Assembly (NCBI GenBank): GCA_964034945.1
Contig: OZ035962.1
Coordinates: forward strand, 26,843,530 to 26,907,529
Direction of reading: 5' to 3'
Origin: Chrysopilus asiliformis
Taxonomy: Eukaryota > Arthropoda > Insecta > Diptera > Rhagionidae
Length of the DNA: 64,000 bases
Below the pieces are notes generated by a model. That model saw nothing but the letters and a program-made list of their open reading frames with translations, was not told where the DNA came from and searched no databases. This document shows positions 1 through 13,300 of this stretch, in pieces. The first letter of the stretch is position 1, and every line of letters begins with the position of its first letter. A program made the translations under genes and the position numbers.

Positions 1-242
1 ATTCTTCCGCTATACGTTAAAAATTTAACCACGTTTAACTTTACAAAAATTAAAAAAGAAAATACGCAACGCAGTGTGAAACCACCTCCAGATGAACGAA
101 AATAAGGTACAAATTTGAGTAACTCTACAAGCATCGTCTGACTCACTCGCGTGCGGCAAAAAAAAATTGAGACTTTATTATTAAAAAAAAATAATTGGAA
201 AGTTGAGTTGCCGGCTAAATATAAACTAAAATAAAACATCAA
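1..242. other. Upstream flank of Armc8
   Basis: AT-rich sequence with no open reading frame of note. It probably contains the 5' UTR and promoter of Armc8. I see no clear TATA box or initiator, so no promoter is called. Confidence 0.3.
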
Positions 243-3200
243 ATGATGGATAGTGCAACGTTTTTTATGGTAATTATTAAATTTTCGCTATTGTATCGAA
301 AACCGTGGAGACTGAATCAAGTTTAGGACACGCTAACCTCAAAACCAACCTGTGATGACTTTAAAAAATTTCTTTGATTTTAAAAATAGACCACAAATAG
401 TGCGCGGTTGACTTGCAATTGATCGGTTTATTGGCGAACTACGCTCTATTGACATAAAACGCGAAAAACAAACTGCGGCGCACAACCGAGTTATCCCAGC
501 GCTCTGCTTATTGTGACGACGAATCTTTTGGCCAAATCGGAGATTTCAGATTCTCCTGGCCATCCATCGAGTTCTAATTGGAAACTGGTTTAGTGACCAA
601 AGATATTGCATATCCCCGATAATTCATACAAATAAGTAGTGTTTTGTTGAAAGCTGTTGTGTGAAAAACAGTTATATAAAGGATTCGAAGAACCTCCAAT
701 TCGAACGGGACCGAAAATCCTTTCCGGAAGACTTCAATCGGACAGATTCACTCTGCCAGCAATGCTCGGCCAAATGCTTGTTGTCATTTATCACATCTCA
801 AAATGGTCAAATGATAAGAAGCGAACTTTTGTAGTACAATTAACATGAGATTTTATTGAAATTCTTAATTATCACCACTAAAATGCTGTTTGTTTTGTGT
901 TTCATTTTAGGAAGTCGAGGATTCACGATCATATATAGATAAATTATATTCAAATGACGATGGGCAATGCCAGGAGGCATTAGTTTCACTGAAAAATGCA
1001 GTGATTGGAAGTAACCGACAGAAGGGATCAATAATTTCACAAGGAATCGTCCCCAGATTAATTGCTTTCATCACCCACGAGAATGTCCCAATTAATATCA
1101 GATTAGATTCGATCATTGTTATTGGTGAGTATAAGATGGGATCAATTCCCTTTTTTAATATTAATAATAATTTTTTCCAGGTTCATTGGCTAAAGGTACA
1201 GACGACCATGTCCAATCACTAATCGATTACAACATTGTCCGGATTCTATTGACTCTAATATCAGCTCAAAATGTCGATAAACGATTGATCGAAGTCTCTT
1301 TATGTGTGCTTAAGTCAATATTTCAGTATTCCTTTGCCCCAGTAGGAATTTTATATTCAAACATTGGAACACTCTCCCATTTGATAAGTAAATGAAAACA
1401 TTTTTCCATTTCCATTTAATATCAATTTATCATATTTCTCTTTAGGTCTTGCATCAGCCGACAGTTCAATTCAGACACAAGCATGTGTGGCGAATATTCT
1501 GGTCCCGCTTTGCCACTCCTACAACGAACAAATGATCCTCTGTCAGGCCGGCACAATACCGTTTTTAGCACGTATGATGAGTACCCAATATCCAGTTCTA
1601 CAGATTCCCGCCCTCAAATGCTTGGCATCGATGTGTTTCACAAATCGTGCCGTATCCGATATCGTTTGTGTTACGAAGTAAGTTTCAAATTGAAATTCTG
1701 GCTAATAAAAATTATTCAAATCTATGATTATTGCAGTTATGAAAGCAGAACCCTACCTGATATTCTAACAACTTTGCTATCGCGTGTTCGTGATGCGGAA
1801 ATTCAGCTATCAGCAGCGAGATGTTTAACCTATATCCATAGATCCGGATCACTACAACCAACTGATAATCGCATTGTTTATAGAACACTTCCATGTTTAG
1901 CGAGGCTGTGCACTGATGAATTTAACGAGGACATAAGAGCAACATCGGCTGAAACTCTTGCATATCTTGCAGAGGTAAAACGGCGTTTTTTGTTGTGGTT
2001 TTAAAATTGCGGGTCACAAGATTTTGGCGGTCTCATTTTTAAAAATGATTTGGGAAGAACTTGAAATGTGCTCGAAAGCAAAATTCGACAGATTTTCTGC
2101 CGCAAGAGCCGAAATCTTGTCAACAAACCGAAATTTTGTTAACAAACCGAGGGATATTTTGATTAAAAATTTTTGGCATTTGCAAAATGCTGGCTCCACT
2201 CCACACTTTTTTGTGAATTGAATCCATTTATACGGCTTAAAAAGACCGGATTACGATATAGAATATTCACAATGTCGTAAACCGGAGTTTTATGTCGGAA
2301 AACTGGAAAAAGACGTAATTCAATTGATAAAAAAGCGCCACCCCTGACTATGATTTGCCTTCATTCCCCAAGAGCATAAGCTATCCAAAAGTATGGAACA
2401 ATATTTAATTTTATCGAATGTTTTTTTAAATTTCTTTTCAGATTGACTCGGAGTTACAACGACTTGCTGCAATAAGTAACCATTTAATCTCATCATTATC
2501 TCAGCTACTGCAGAGTTCATCACCGCTTCCAAGGCAGGGCGCATTTCGCTGTTTTGCATCTCTTGGAGCAAATGATGAGGACATTAGAAAGCGGATAATT
2601 GAAATGCAGGGATTAATGGAAAAAGTTTTAGATGGATTGGGAGATAACAGTCCAGATGTAAGTACTTTTCTTATCCGCAACGCATCAGGTTTATTTATAG
2701 CCTGAGACAATTTTCATTTGAAATTATTTAACTTTCGGTCTCTTAATTTTGCATAAAAAAAACATTTCCCGGGCACTCCTGAGTCGATTGGAGCCTTTTT
2801 AAACAATGTCTCTCTCTCTCTCTCTGCCAGTCTGTGTTTAAGCATCAAAAACTTTTTGAGCTAGGCCGTGAAATTTTACTGCGAAAATCCGTTAACGGGA
2901 AGTTATCAAAATGACGGCTTTTTAAAAATGTCAGTTTCGATTTTCGCGATATACTCTGAAAATACGTGTTTGTGCATAAATTTTCTACATATTTGTCCCT
3001 TACTAAAACTCGATATCTCAGTTATCGAGATATACCGTTACTTCAAGTATTTTGCGAATTTTTCGGTGATTTAAAATTAAAAAGTTAAAAATTAGATTAT
3101 TGCAAATTGCTGGCAAACTAACGGTTTCTTGAAAAAAATATCTGTTATGAACAGCACATGACTTTCTTATACAAAATCTACGTCAATTTCGCGAATCTCG

Positions 3201-4328
3201 ACTGCTAGATTAGATTTAAAGTCGACCACAGAACATTTATTTAACCTCTTAAATGTTTTTTGTTTTGTTTCAGGTCCGTTTAGCGGCAGTTCGATGTCTC
3301 CACTCGTTATCACGATCAGTACAGCAACTCAGAACAACATTCCAAGTAAATACCTTTTTTTTTAAATAAAAACTTAACATTCTAATAACGAGACGTTGTT
3401 TTTTTCTTGTAGGATCACTCAGTATGGCGTCCATTAATGTCTCTACTATCAGGACAGCCGTCAAATGAACTTTTAACTGTTGTAACGTCGACGATTTGCA
3501 ATTTACTATTAGAATTTTCACCTGCCAAAGAACCGATGCTAGATTCAGGTGTAGTCGAAATGCTTTGCCTGCTCACCGAGAATCCAGATCCGGCGCTCCG
3601 GTTAAACGGCAGTTGGGCTCTAATGAATATGGCTTTCCAAGCCGAACAGCATGTAAAAACTAAAATAATCGATTCACTTGGCACCGATCGGATACTGCAG
3701 CTGTTAAACGATTCTGATACACGGGTGATTATGAAAACGTTGGGTCTGTTGAGGAATCTTCTTAGCAAATCGATGCACATCGATAATATTATGTCGGAGC
3801 ATTCAACGGAGGTTATGCAGGCTGTTAATATGGTACTAGATTCACCACATCCGGCTGAAGTAAAGGAACAAGCGCTGTGTATCATTGGTAATATTGCGGC
3901 TGGCGCACAGGCCAAGGATTATGTAATGGAAGATGACAGAATACTTAAGCGGTTAAGTGAATTTCTTGTAAGTTAATTTGAAACGTGTGAGATTGAAATG
4001 TTGAAGAAATTCAGTATAATATGGATTTTTTTTTTTGATTTTCATACCAGATCCATCGTGATACAAAACTCCAAGCGGGCGCCCTATTTGCAATCAGTAA
4101 TTTAGTACAGCGAAACGATTCAAATGCTCACGAGAGGCACACGCGACTAAAGGATGTCGGTATCGTGAGCAAACTCGAGGAACTCTTGAATGTAACAGCC
4201 AAAGAGCCGGGTTTTTATGACGAGTGAGTAATATTTTCAAAATAATGACAAATTCTCTTATGTATAACCCTCCAAACATTTCTATTTCCAGTATTCGATT
4301 GATCATCAAACAGCTAGGCTATCCGTAA
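243..4328 (+). CDS. Armc8: Armadillo repeat-containing protein 8 (CTLH/GID E3 ligase subunit)
   Basis: Ten-exon model: 243-269, 911-1124, 1181-1387, 1446-1677, 1737-1974, 2442-2657, 3274-3345, 3413-3967, 4051-4223, 4292-4328. It totals 1971 nt (656 aa) with every phase closing; human ARMC8 is about 670 aa. The sequence reads as tandem ARM-type helical repeats throughout. Stretches recognisable from vertebrate ARMC8 include [46 protein letters not shown] and [12 protein letters not shown]. Known role of the family: ARMC8 (yeast Gid5) is a scaffold of the CTLH ubiquitin ligase and promotes HRS-linked turnover, for example of alpha-catenin. Exons 2-10 are secure. Exon 1 is inferred: ATG ATG at 243 runs nine codons to a GTAATT donor at 270, joining in phase 0 to [13 protein letters not shown], which lines up with vertebrate EVTASSRHYVDRLF. 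The gene converges on ICA69. Confidence 0.9.
2809..2825. repeat. (TC)n microsatellite in Armc8 intron 6
   Basis: About eight TC dinucleotides inside the 616-bp intron 2658-3273. The rest of that intron is AT-rich and shows no open reading frame with recognisable homology. Confidence 0.8.
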
Positions 4329-6430
4329 GCAATTCAAAACCAGGACATAAACTGAATTGAATGCAGCAAAAAGTGAAAAGAAAATTAAAAACAGAAAGAA
4401 ATTATTTTATTTGTTATTATATTGTCGATTAAATACATTGGTTTAAATATTTGTATATTTTAAAAATATTACGGTTGAGTAAATGTTGGATTTGTATTTT
4501 AAATGCAATGAAAACAAAACAAAAAAAAAAATCTAATTAGAACAAAGCTACTTTGAAAAAGAAATTTAACAAAAATTCAATTAAAAAATAATTAGTAAAA
4601 AAGCACATTTAGCAAATATTGAAATGGAAAATTAAAATCGATTCAAAAACATTCTCCGATCATTAGAATAACGTCGATAAGGGAAACTTCTCACCGTAGG
4701 AATTCATGACATTTTGTTTATATGATTAAAGAAAAAAGTAATTAATAATAAAAATGACCATGTGCTAAATTAATAAAAAACAACAACAAATTTTCTTTAT
4801 TGTTTGTTTTCATTTTTGTAAATATCTCATAAAAGCTCATTAGTTTTTGCTACTCTGTGTATTATTTAAATAAATTTCCTAAAAACGTTCTATTGGCATT
4901 TTATGGTTCTATGTTTTATACCCTGCGTGCGTGATGAGTAATTTTATTTCGAATACATGCTATTAATTTTTTTTCAAGAAAATTTCGGAGGTTTTTGCCT
5001 ACGATCAAAGATGAATACCAATAATGATTGTTTTTTGTTTATACGGTTTCAAAAAAAACAAGTATATACGTTCGGTTGTGCCTAAAAACAGTTGTAGACT
5101 TGTATTTCCGGTAATGTGAGTCGGAAGGACATCCGGTAAGTAGCATTATGTTACCTGTGAAGAGATGCAGAACCTTTTGGGGATCTCTCCCCTCAACGGG
5201 TTTAGGGGGGAAGCGGAAAACGAGAAAACTCAATTGAACGAGAACCAATGAACCGATTTGCTTCAAATTTTCGGTGCATATTCATATTTGGGTGACGCTC
5301 TAGCGAAAATTCGCTATAAAATCAAACTTTGATTTGCTTCAAAGTTTTTATTTATAGATAATTGTAGCAGCTGTTGAGGCCTTGCTATGTTAAGTATAGA
5401 GTCAACAAAGTTACTTTGTAATGATACGAAAGCTATGGATGAAGACTAAGAAGCTCCTTAAAGGTGTGAGATAAAAAAAATTCATAAACGGTTTCAAAAG
5501 TTCTCTGAGAAGTATGAAATAACTAACAAAATCTCCACTTATCGAGCGTCACCTTCGAATTATCGAGGTAAAATTACATTGAAATATCCTCGATTTATCG
5601 AGGTTCGAAGTATAAAAGATTACGCCGTAAAAATCATAGCGTTTCCTCCTGAAAACACCCTCTTTTATGTGATAAGTCTCTGTTTTTTGGCTTTGCACTG
5701 ATCCCTTGCAAAACGGGAATAAAAACCTTTTTCCACGCAAGGTACCATTTTTTGTCGTAAACTGAAAAGTGCGATAAACAGAGAAAATACTACCAGTAAA
5801 CCTTCGTTTCCACTGAACAAAATTCACAGGATTTTTGCATTTAGCAATTATGTCGGAAGTAAAGGAACCAAAAATTCTTAAGGAAGTCCTAAAATCTTTT
5901 TGATTGGTGATTTATATTTATAAATATATATTGTATATACCAAAATATCTGAAGTATTTGAGGAGTAACCTGACTTTGATCTCTTTTGATTTCGTCAATG
6001 AAAAGTTTAAGATTTCGTAGGGTTTCAAAAAAAGCACACCAATTTTTTTAAATGTTTTATTTTGCAAAATTTGCTGACTATATAACTCACAACACAAAAC
6101 AAATAATAACCATATTTGATTAGGAATGTATAATAATTTTCGTCATGGAATAAAAGGAAATTTTTTATGTATTGTATAAACAGATTCACATATGACACAG
6201 AAATATTCGTTTGTTATATTTGGTAAGCAAAATAAGTCTGACTAGTGTTGCTGGCATTTGATACCGCATTTTTTTTTCTTTGGTTTATGCTTTTTTGATT
6301 ACCACACGGCAAAAGAGATAATCACATATAATTCTTCATAGATTTTCATTAAAAAGTTTATATTAAAAGACAATAAACGATAATGCGAGAAAGTAACAAT
6401 AACGAATAAATTTAAACGATTTCTCCTCCT
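4329..6430. other. Convergent intergenic region Armc8 / ICA69
   Basis: No gene is seen in 2.1 kb. The first few hundred bases are A-rich 3' UTR-like sequence. From about 5030 to 5830 the base composition changes and resembles old interspersed repeat sequence, with the phrase AACCGATTTGCTTCAAATTTT that also appears in variant form in other repeats of this window. Small palindromes are present: TAGCGAA/TTCGCTA near 5293, and an imperfect inverted pair (TTCGAATTATCGAGG against ATTTATCGAGGTTCGAA) around 5550-5605. No coding capacity was recognised. Confidence 0.5.
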
Positions 6431-8766
6431 TTAAGCCGCTTGACTATTCCCTTTGCCACCATCGATTTCTCTAGCCATTGCATCTGGATTGGCAAGAGGA
6501 TCGAGCTCCGAGAATAGTTGAAACCATGCGGACATATCTTTTCTAGCGATTTTCTCCTTCGATTTAGCCACCACTGTGTTGCTACTTTTCTGCTTATTGT
6601 CCTTGTCGTTTTTATTACTATTCGGTGTAATATTGAAGAAATCTAGTATGGAACTTTTGTTTTTAGCCTGATCGCTCGCTGGTGACGGTGCCGTTTTGGA
6701 CCCAGCAGATGCGTGCATTCCAACATTGCTGCCTGTCGAAAGAAGCGAATCATTGGTTAGGATATCATCAAGTAGAAGCTGTGACGGCATGAATGAAGGA
6801 GGTTGCTTATGCGATGTAAAATCACCGAAATCCTCCATAGAAGACAATCCCAAAAGATCAACGGAAGATAAAACCGAATCTTTGGAAACCTCTTCCGTGT
6901 TCGATGATGATGTGGCTGAGCCAATATTATTCAGAAGGTTGGTAGTTTTCTTAAGTACTTCGCTTGTCTCCGTTGACGAAGAGATATCAATTAGTGCGGA
7001 CGATTCATCGATTTTTGAACTTGTTTGACTGACTTGGGGCTGTTCCTGATTAGAAGCCGTACCAGGTGTTTCTTCCTTCTTTTGGTCCTTGTATTCATCC
7101 TAAAAAAGCATAAAGTTAATAAAAAAAACCGTTTTAAAAACCCATTTATCCACCGACCAAAAAGAAAAGCATCTGATCATTGTCTACGGGTTCGATTTCG
7201 TGTTTGTCGCTGCTGGTATCATTTGCCGATACTTGCGTGAGATCCTTTAGAATACAGAAGTTATATTGTGGATTGCTGGCCAACGCTTTGGCTGTCGCCT
7301 TAAAAGTCTCAGAGGATTTCGTGGCGAACTGCAGCAGAGCAGACATGTAAGCGACTAGAGCGTGTGAAAACATATTACATCTGGCTGCGGCTAATAAATC
7401 GATCTGAAAATAGGTGAAAGATGTGTTAAACAGCTCAACAACTTCAGTTCGCATTTTAAACAGAAAAACGAATCCAAAAATTGAATTCAAAGAAATCTTA
7501 GGAACCTTCTCCAAGCAATCCAGAGTCAATCGATCAAACTTGGCCTTCGCCAGTCGGGTTTGAGCTTGAGCCTTCCGAAACTTGTCTAAACCGCGCCCCG
7601 TATCAGGATCAAGTTGAGCGCTTGCTGATTTCATCCAACTAAGAGCACTAAAGGAAACATTTATAAAGTTCAAATTATTACAATATTTGAAATTTTCTTG
7701 ATTCTTATGTTATTATGATTGTTCTTTAAATGATATCCGATTTATTGATGTTATAGAAATTCAAGAGTTGTTAGCAAGAGCTTCAGTTTATCCACAATGA
7801 CACTACATACTTTACTTATATGTGGCAGGGTAGAGGGAAGTGTCCACTATATGAAATGGCAATTTTTGGCTGTCTGTCGCCCCAACCGTCCCTTTTGAAA
7901 CTCCGTAAGGTTTGTATGACTTTTTTGAAGGGAGATGGAGGGCGGGTAAGGCATGCAGTTAGATGTCACGAAGAGTAGATTCCACGAATATATATGATGA
8001 TAGGTTGACCACCCCCACAATCCGATTTATACAGTCGTGGAAACGCTCCACGTCCACAGTCGTGGAAACGCTCCACGTCCACAGTCGTGGAAACGCTCCA
8101 CGTCCACAGTCGTGGAAACGCGCCTTAACTGGAGATACAGAATATCATAAATAAAGTTCTTGAATACGAAAGTGGGTTGAAAATTTCAAGTTACGGATAC
8201 AGAGCGATTTACATTTTGTGAATAAGGCGATTCGTTAACATGGAAATTCGAAAAACGTCTAAACTATTATTATTTTCCACACTGCAAATATTTTCGGTGT
8301 GATCGAAAAATTCTGTGAATAGTTTTTCTTACCCTCGGTATTCCGTTCTTTCTTTTTCCATAGCGATAATGGTTTGTTGTGTGTCAGCAACCGCTCGCCC
8401 TCGGAACGTCTCTACTTCGTGGTGGAGTCTTAGCAAAGGCGGTCTGATCGTCATTCTTTGTTGACCACAGTAGGAGATGGATTTTCCAGCGCTGTTCATG
8501 ATTTTTCCCGTCGTGTTACTGTTCTTCCCGTGCTCCTTCAGGAACTTTCCCAGGGCATTTTCTTCCTGAGCTAGAATGCAGACACGTTCTTGGTACTGGT
8601 CAATAATCCTGTACAATTGACCACAGCTTTCCGATATCGATTTAAACAGCTCTATTTTCGAGTCAAGCTCAGCATCTGATGAAATTATGCACTCGTCCTC
8701 CTTGCTCCCCAGCTTTCTTTGCACGGCCTTTTTTGTTACCCAGAATTGCATTTCTGACTTCAACAT
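6431..8766 (-). CDS. ICA69: Islet cell autoantigen 1 homologue (arfaptin-homology BAR protein)
   Basis: Four coding exons on the minus strand, in transcript order: 8766-8333, 7647-7506, 7403-7158, 7099-6431. They give 1491 nt (496 aa) and all phases close. Residues about 1-240 form the arfaptin-homology BAR domain, with KEDE, LFKSI, LAQEENALGKFL, LHHEVETFRGRA, TEYRGALSWMK and RCNMFSHAL as recognisable ICA1 blocks. The C-terminus keeps the ICA69 signature SAWFQLFSELDPLANPDAM (about 465-483). Family knowledge: ICA69 binds PICK1 and Rab2 and acts in dense-core vesicle and receptor trafficking at Golgi and secretory granule membranes. The start at 8766 is the first ATG after an in-frame stop. It begins about 25 residues inside the vertebrate protein, so an upstream coding exon is possible. 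The gene is divergent from Ptp61F. Confidence 0.93.
8032..8122. repeat. 25-bp minisatellite with hairpin units in ICA69 intron 1
   Basis: Three complete and one partial copies of a 25-bp unit, starting at 8032, 8057, 8082 and 8107. Each contains CGTGGA-AACGC-TCCACG, an exact 6-bp stem with a 5-base loop. The array lies in the 685-bp intron between exons 1 and 2. Confidence 0.85.
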
Positions 8767-9159
8767 TTTCACTACGATTCTATATCACAGGCTGCTGGAA
8801 AAACCTCGAACTGGAGCTAAACCCGTAACAGATTGACTGACAGTAGCAGTGGCAATAACAGTAGCAGTGAAATGAGGAATGCTGCTCGGTGAAATACATT
8901 GAATTCACCTGCAGTAGCAGCATCATTTTGTCATTTGGTTATATCGGTTATATCATAATATCGGTTATAAAGAATATCGGTTGTATCAAACTAATTTTAA
9001 TTATAGAATTGTGTAAACTAGTACAACTTTATTTTTCTAGAATTAAAATGGTTGTTATATGTTTAAAACGCAATGGCGCGTATTAAGAACATAGGTTTTG
9101 TTAAACATGAGTTTAAACTTTAAACTGACAGTTTCCTATACATTTTTGTCAGTTTAAAG
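8767..9159. promoter_or_regulatory. Proximal upstream region of ICA69
   Basis: Non-coding flank immediately 5' of ICA69. It contains three copies of TATCGGTT (8942, 8959, 8975) at 16-17 bp spacing, and CAGTAGCAGTG twice near 8840-8870. An inverted pair AAACTGACA / TGTCAGTTT (about 9124-9157) sits next to the first mobile element. No TATA box is evident. A regulatory role is inference from position only. Confidence 0.3.
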
Positions 9160-9544
9160 GTAGAACTTGAATCGTACATCGATGCGTCTGTCATGCGTCC
9201 GTCCGGTAGACAGTTTTATGCGGTGACAGTTGGGTACGGCAACGAATCACTTCTTCTTCACTTTTTTTTGCACTTCTTCTATTAGTTTATCGTCGAAACA
9301 ATTACTTTCAATTTGTTCCATACTTAAATAGCTTAAATCGTAACCAAACTTTTTTGCGAAATGACATTTCCGTGCGTTGCCGCATGTAAAAGTAGAAAGT
9401 CGACCTACTCTATGCGGTTGCCGCATCGGAAAACGTATTATTAGGGGAGTACTCATAGCAGCCCGTTGATTCTACTTTGACCGCATCGAACTGTCAACGT
9501 GACGGACGCATGGCGGACGCACGGACGTATATTTCTGGTTCTAC
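9160..9544. mobile_element. MITE-like element with ~68-bp terminal inverted repeats
   Basis: The left arm (9160 to about 9230, beginning GTAGAACTTGAATCGTAC) is an imperfect inverted repeat of the right arm (about 9475-9544). Both carry the core ATGCGTCCGTC and the block GACAGTT...ATGCGGT. The interior is about 240 bp and codes only a 69-codon minus-strand frame without recognised homology. Target duplication was not resolved, so the superfamily is unassigned. Confidence 0.7.
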
Positions 9545-9567
9545 TCTACCTGAACATTAAAATAGAG

Positions 9568-10007
9568 CGTCGACTTTGAATATGTACAAATATAGAAGAA
9601 TAATCTATTAGTTGTCGCCTTGGGCCGATGGTGGCGAAAATGTCTGCGGTTCAAATATTAAATAAAAATCCCCCAAACTTAAAGCTTAGGTATGTGTATT
9701 AACTAAAATACCCTAAAACTTTAAGCACAATGGGAAATTTGTAATCGCAATGATCGCGCTTTATCATTGTGTGCTGTACGTGTTCAGTTCATTCCTCGTA
9801 TGACACCATAAGAATCAACGCAACATAGCTTTGCTTCTTAAATGTGTGCGTGCTTTTTGGTCTGGGATATTTGTGGGGAAATTCTCAATTTGAATCTAAA
9901 CTAAAAGCTACAATATTACATAAAAATTGTCACTATCGCCACCATCGGCCCAAGGTGAAAACTAATAGATTATTCTTCTATATTTGTACATATTCAAAGG
10001 CGTCGAC
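9568..10007. mobile_element. MITE with ~63-bp terminal inverted repeats and CGTCGAC flanks
   Basis: The left arm (about 9575-9637) and right arm (about 9937-9998) are near-perfect inverted repeats sharing ATGTACAAATATAGAAGAAT and TTGGGCCGATGGTGGCGA. CGTCGAC stands as a direct 7-bp repeat at 9568-9574 and 10001-10007 and may be the target duplication, although GTCGAC is itself a palindrome. The interior is non-coding. The element lies 24 bp from the neighbouring inverted-repeat element. Confidence 0.75.
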
Positions 10008-10363
10008 CAAGTAAGTCGAGAAATCCATACAGGTACTCTAGTATACAGGAAAACCTGAGTGGCTAAGAAGGATTCTAGTCTGCCGCTGTGAACACAACAA
10101 CAAAACAACAATTTTCCTCACCAGCCCTCAATCCCCTTTCAAACTTTTCGTTTCGCAGCCATTTTGTCATCGTTTTGTCTTTGGCGAAAGGATCTTGAAC
10201 GAGTTTCGTGATTTTTATTTGGTCAATTGAGTGCATCGAGTTTGCTAAAAACGTGTGAATCGTTGATGGAAATATGTTGTTCATTTGATCGGTGATTGAC
10301 TTTGTTGAAAATCCGTTTGAAAAGTGTTTAATCAATCGAAAAAGCAATCGGCGAGATTTCGAA

Positions 10364-13300
10364 ATGGTTTCGAATAGCAACATTGAAAAGGAGTACAACG
10401 AAATTAACGATGGCAAGGGGTGGAATTCGCTTTTCCAGGTAGAAACTCGGGGAGGTCGTGACGCTTGACCTCCGAAACATAGCGAGGAGTTTTGGTTTTT
10501 TTTCATTCTTTCAAAGTTTGTTGAGAAGAAAAACTACTGCAATGCCTTTTTGTTTATGTAACCTTCAAATTTCTCGTTGTGACTCACATAGAATGGAGCG
10601 ACGAGTCTGCAGTGAATATCGACATGAGAAACGCTCCGTGAAAATCCAACAAAAGCAGAAAGAAAAGCTACAAGTCGTTGTGGAAGCGCTGACGGCTAGT
10701 GGGGCGAGAGATGGACGATGGGAACAACGTCAAGCGAAAACGCTGGGGGCAGATGGCGAACTGTGTTCGATTGTAAAATTGTTTTCAATTCGGTCTGGTA
10801 GTGGGTATTTGCGGTGTAAACGGAACCCCAGTTCCGGGAAAAATTGGAGAGCCCAGAACCCCTCTTAATACCACACAAATAGCAGGGCAGGCGCTGCAAA
10901 CGAGCGAAGATTTCCATGGAAAAGTACTTCTGTGTTTTCACTGTGTGTATACAGAAAGGCAGAAGGATTTCCACGAAAATGCTATTAGAAAATATTTTCT
11001 GGGACACTAAACAAACCCAGCTACACTGCCCAACTTGGATTAATCATTTTTTTCCTGTCCTTAAAATGCAATTAAATTGTTTTAATTCACAATTGTACAC
11101 TCACTGCGCGCTTTAATTTGCCATGAACTGGAATTACAAATTTGCTCGCCAAATCATAAGTCAACCCTAAAAGTTCATACCATTTTAATATTCCCTCAAT
11201 AAGCCACCAATTCGATATCCCCGACTCTGCTTTTTACCTCCTGTGGATTCTGTGTTTCTGCTGGGTGGCTGAAGAGGAGTAAATAGAATTCCTGGAAATT
11301 AATGATTTTTGTCCTACGCATTGCAGCCAAGCTTCGGTATTTGCGTAGACCATTATTTATTTATTTTAAAATAAAGAAATTAGCACAGGATTCATTCCAG
11401 GAATCGCTCGCTTTCAAAGTTAATTCAGTTGCCAATTGTTGTGAACAACCCAAAGTTTCAACGGTTCAGATACATTTATTTTACAGTTCATGTAGATATG
11501 AATATTTGGGATACTTTTATCTAGGGTGTAATTTTCTATAGCTGATATTTGTAACGTTTTAATCATTTTTTGGTAAATAAAGGGGATTGTAAAATTTACA
11601 TTAATAGAGCACTTTTCAATTTATAATTTTGTATAAAATTTGAAATTCACACGCCCTAAAAAATTTGACTGTCGTAATAAAATTTGTTGATTTTTAATAG
11701 ATAATTTACTAATGAATCCATAGGTCGCTTTTAAGAAAATAAAAGGGGTGTTGCCTAAAATCAAACAAGCCACCAGCAAAATGATTTTCGTCATCTAAAA
11801 TACCTCAATTGGTTCTCGAGTTTTTAAAAGTTTTTTTTATTTTTTTTATTTTTTATGTAAATGTTTATTATTCTTTCCTTCATTAATTACAAAAATTCAA
11901 TATAATTTTCATTCTTAGAAATAGCAAATAAAAATATTAAAAGTACAAAAGTACACTTCAAATGCTGAGGTTCACCCCACTATGTGGGAGGCTCAACTAT
12001 CATCAGTATACTTTCCAGACCTTTGTATAAAAAATTCCAACATTTTACCCAATTATTCATCATATGAGATTTAATCATGTAATAAAGGTATAATTTCACC
12101 GCTAGGTGGATAAAATTATAAAAATTGAAAACATATTTCAAGTAAAATATTTAAAATCACAACATCTTGGTTACTTGAACAGAAATACGTTACATTGGTT
12201 ACTTCTCACAAGCTGGTATTTTTATCTTATTCTAGAAAATTACATTTTAATAATATTTTTCCTTTTTTTTCTTCGTCCAACGTAATTTTTAACTTATTAA
12301 CCACACGCCTTGATCCAAATTTCCAGGAAATTCGCGAAAAATGTGACCGGGAAGCAAAAGAGAGGGGATTCTCGATGAGCGAATCGGGAAGAAATCAGAA
12401 TCGTTCACTAAATCGCTACCGTGATGTAAATCCATACGATCATTCTCGTATTGTAATTCGTCGTGGCCAAACTGATTACATCAACGCAAATCTGGTCAAG
12501 GTAATTTTCAATTGCAATTAAAAACTTTCAGTATAAAGATTCAAGTTTACAAAATGGATTTTTTTCAATTTTTTTTAGATGGAACGAGCAGATAGAAAAT
12601 ATATCCTCACCCAAGGCCCCCTTAGAGAAACCATTGGACATTTCTGGCTGATGGTTTGGGAGCAAAATACAAAAGCAATACTGATGTTAAATAAAATATT
12701 AGAAAAAAAGCAAATAAAATGCCACATGTACTGGCCAGAGAGGATTGGCGAAGAGCATGCATTAAATTTATATGATGTTGGCTTAAATGTTGAATATCTC
12801 AAGTGTGAAGAGTACATTAATTACTGTAAGAGGATATTCAGGTGAGAATTTGGTTTATTTCTCGCAAAAGTTTGCTAATCTATCTATACGTATAATAAAA
12901 CTGTATTTTGTTTTTATACCCGTATGGTGAAACCAAAGGGTATATTAACTTTGCCTTACCGTTTGTAACGTCAAGATCCCGTCATCGCACAAAAAAACGA
13001 ATTACACCAGTGTGTTAAAAAAAGTTGAATTTAGCATGTCCGTCCGTCTGTCTGTCTGTCTGTCCGTCCGTCTGTCTGTGGCGCGGATTGCGGGCGCACG
13101 GATTGAGCTAGAGACTTGAAAGTTTGCACAGATCCGTTTTTCGTAAAATGCGAGGCTAAGTTCGTTAATGGGCAAAAATGGACCATTAGGGGGGGTATCC
13201 CCCATACGAACGAAATCGTTTTTTGTGAATATCTCGAAAACGGTGCATCTTATCAAAAAAGTCCAAGAACAAAAGTTATTTAGGATATGATTCTACATAA

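Noticed and set aside
10075..10506. 143-codon minus-strand frame across Ptp61F exon 1
   Set aside because: It overlaps the 5' UTR, exon 1 and donor of Ptp61F on the opposite strand; no recognisable homology.
10458..10868. 136-codon plus-strand frame in Ptp61F intron 1
   Set aside because: No homology, and it starts just after the exon 1 donor. Joining it would break the family protein.
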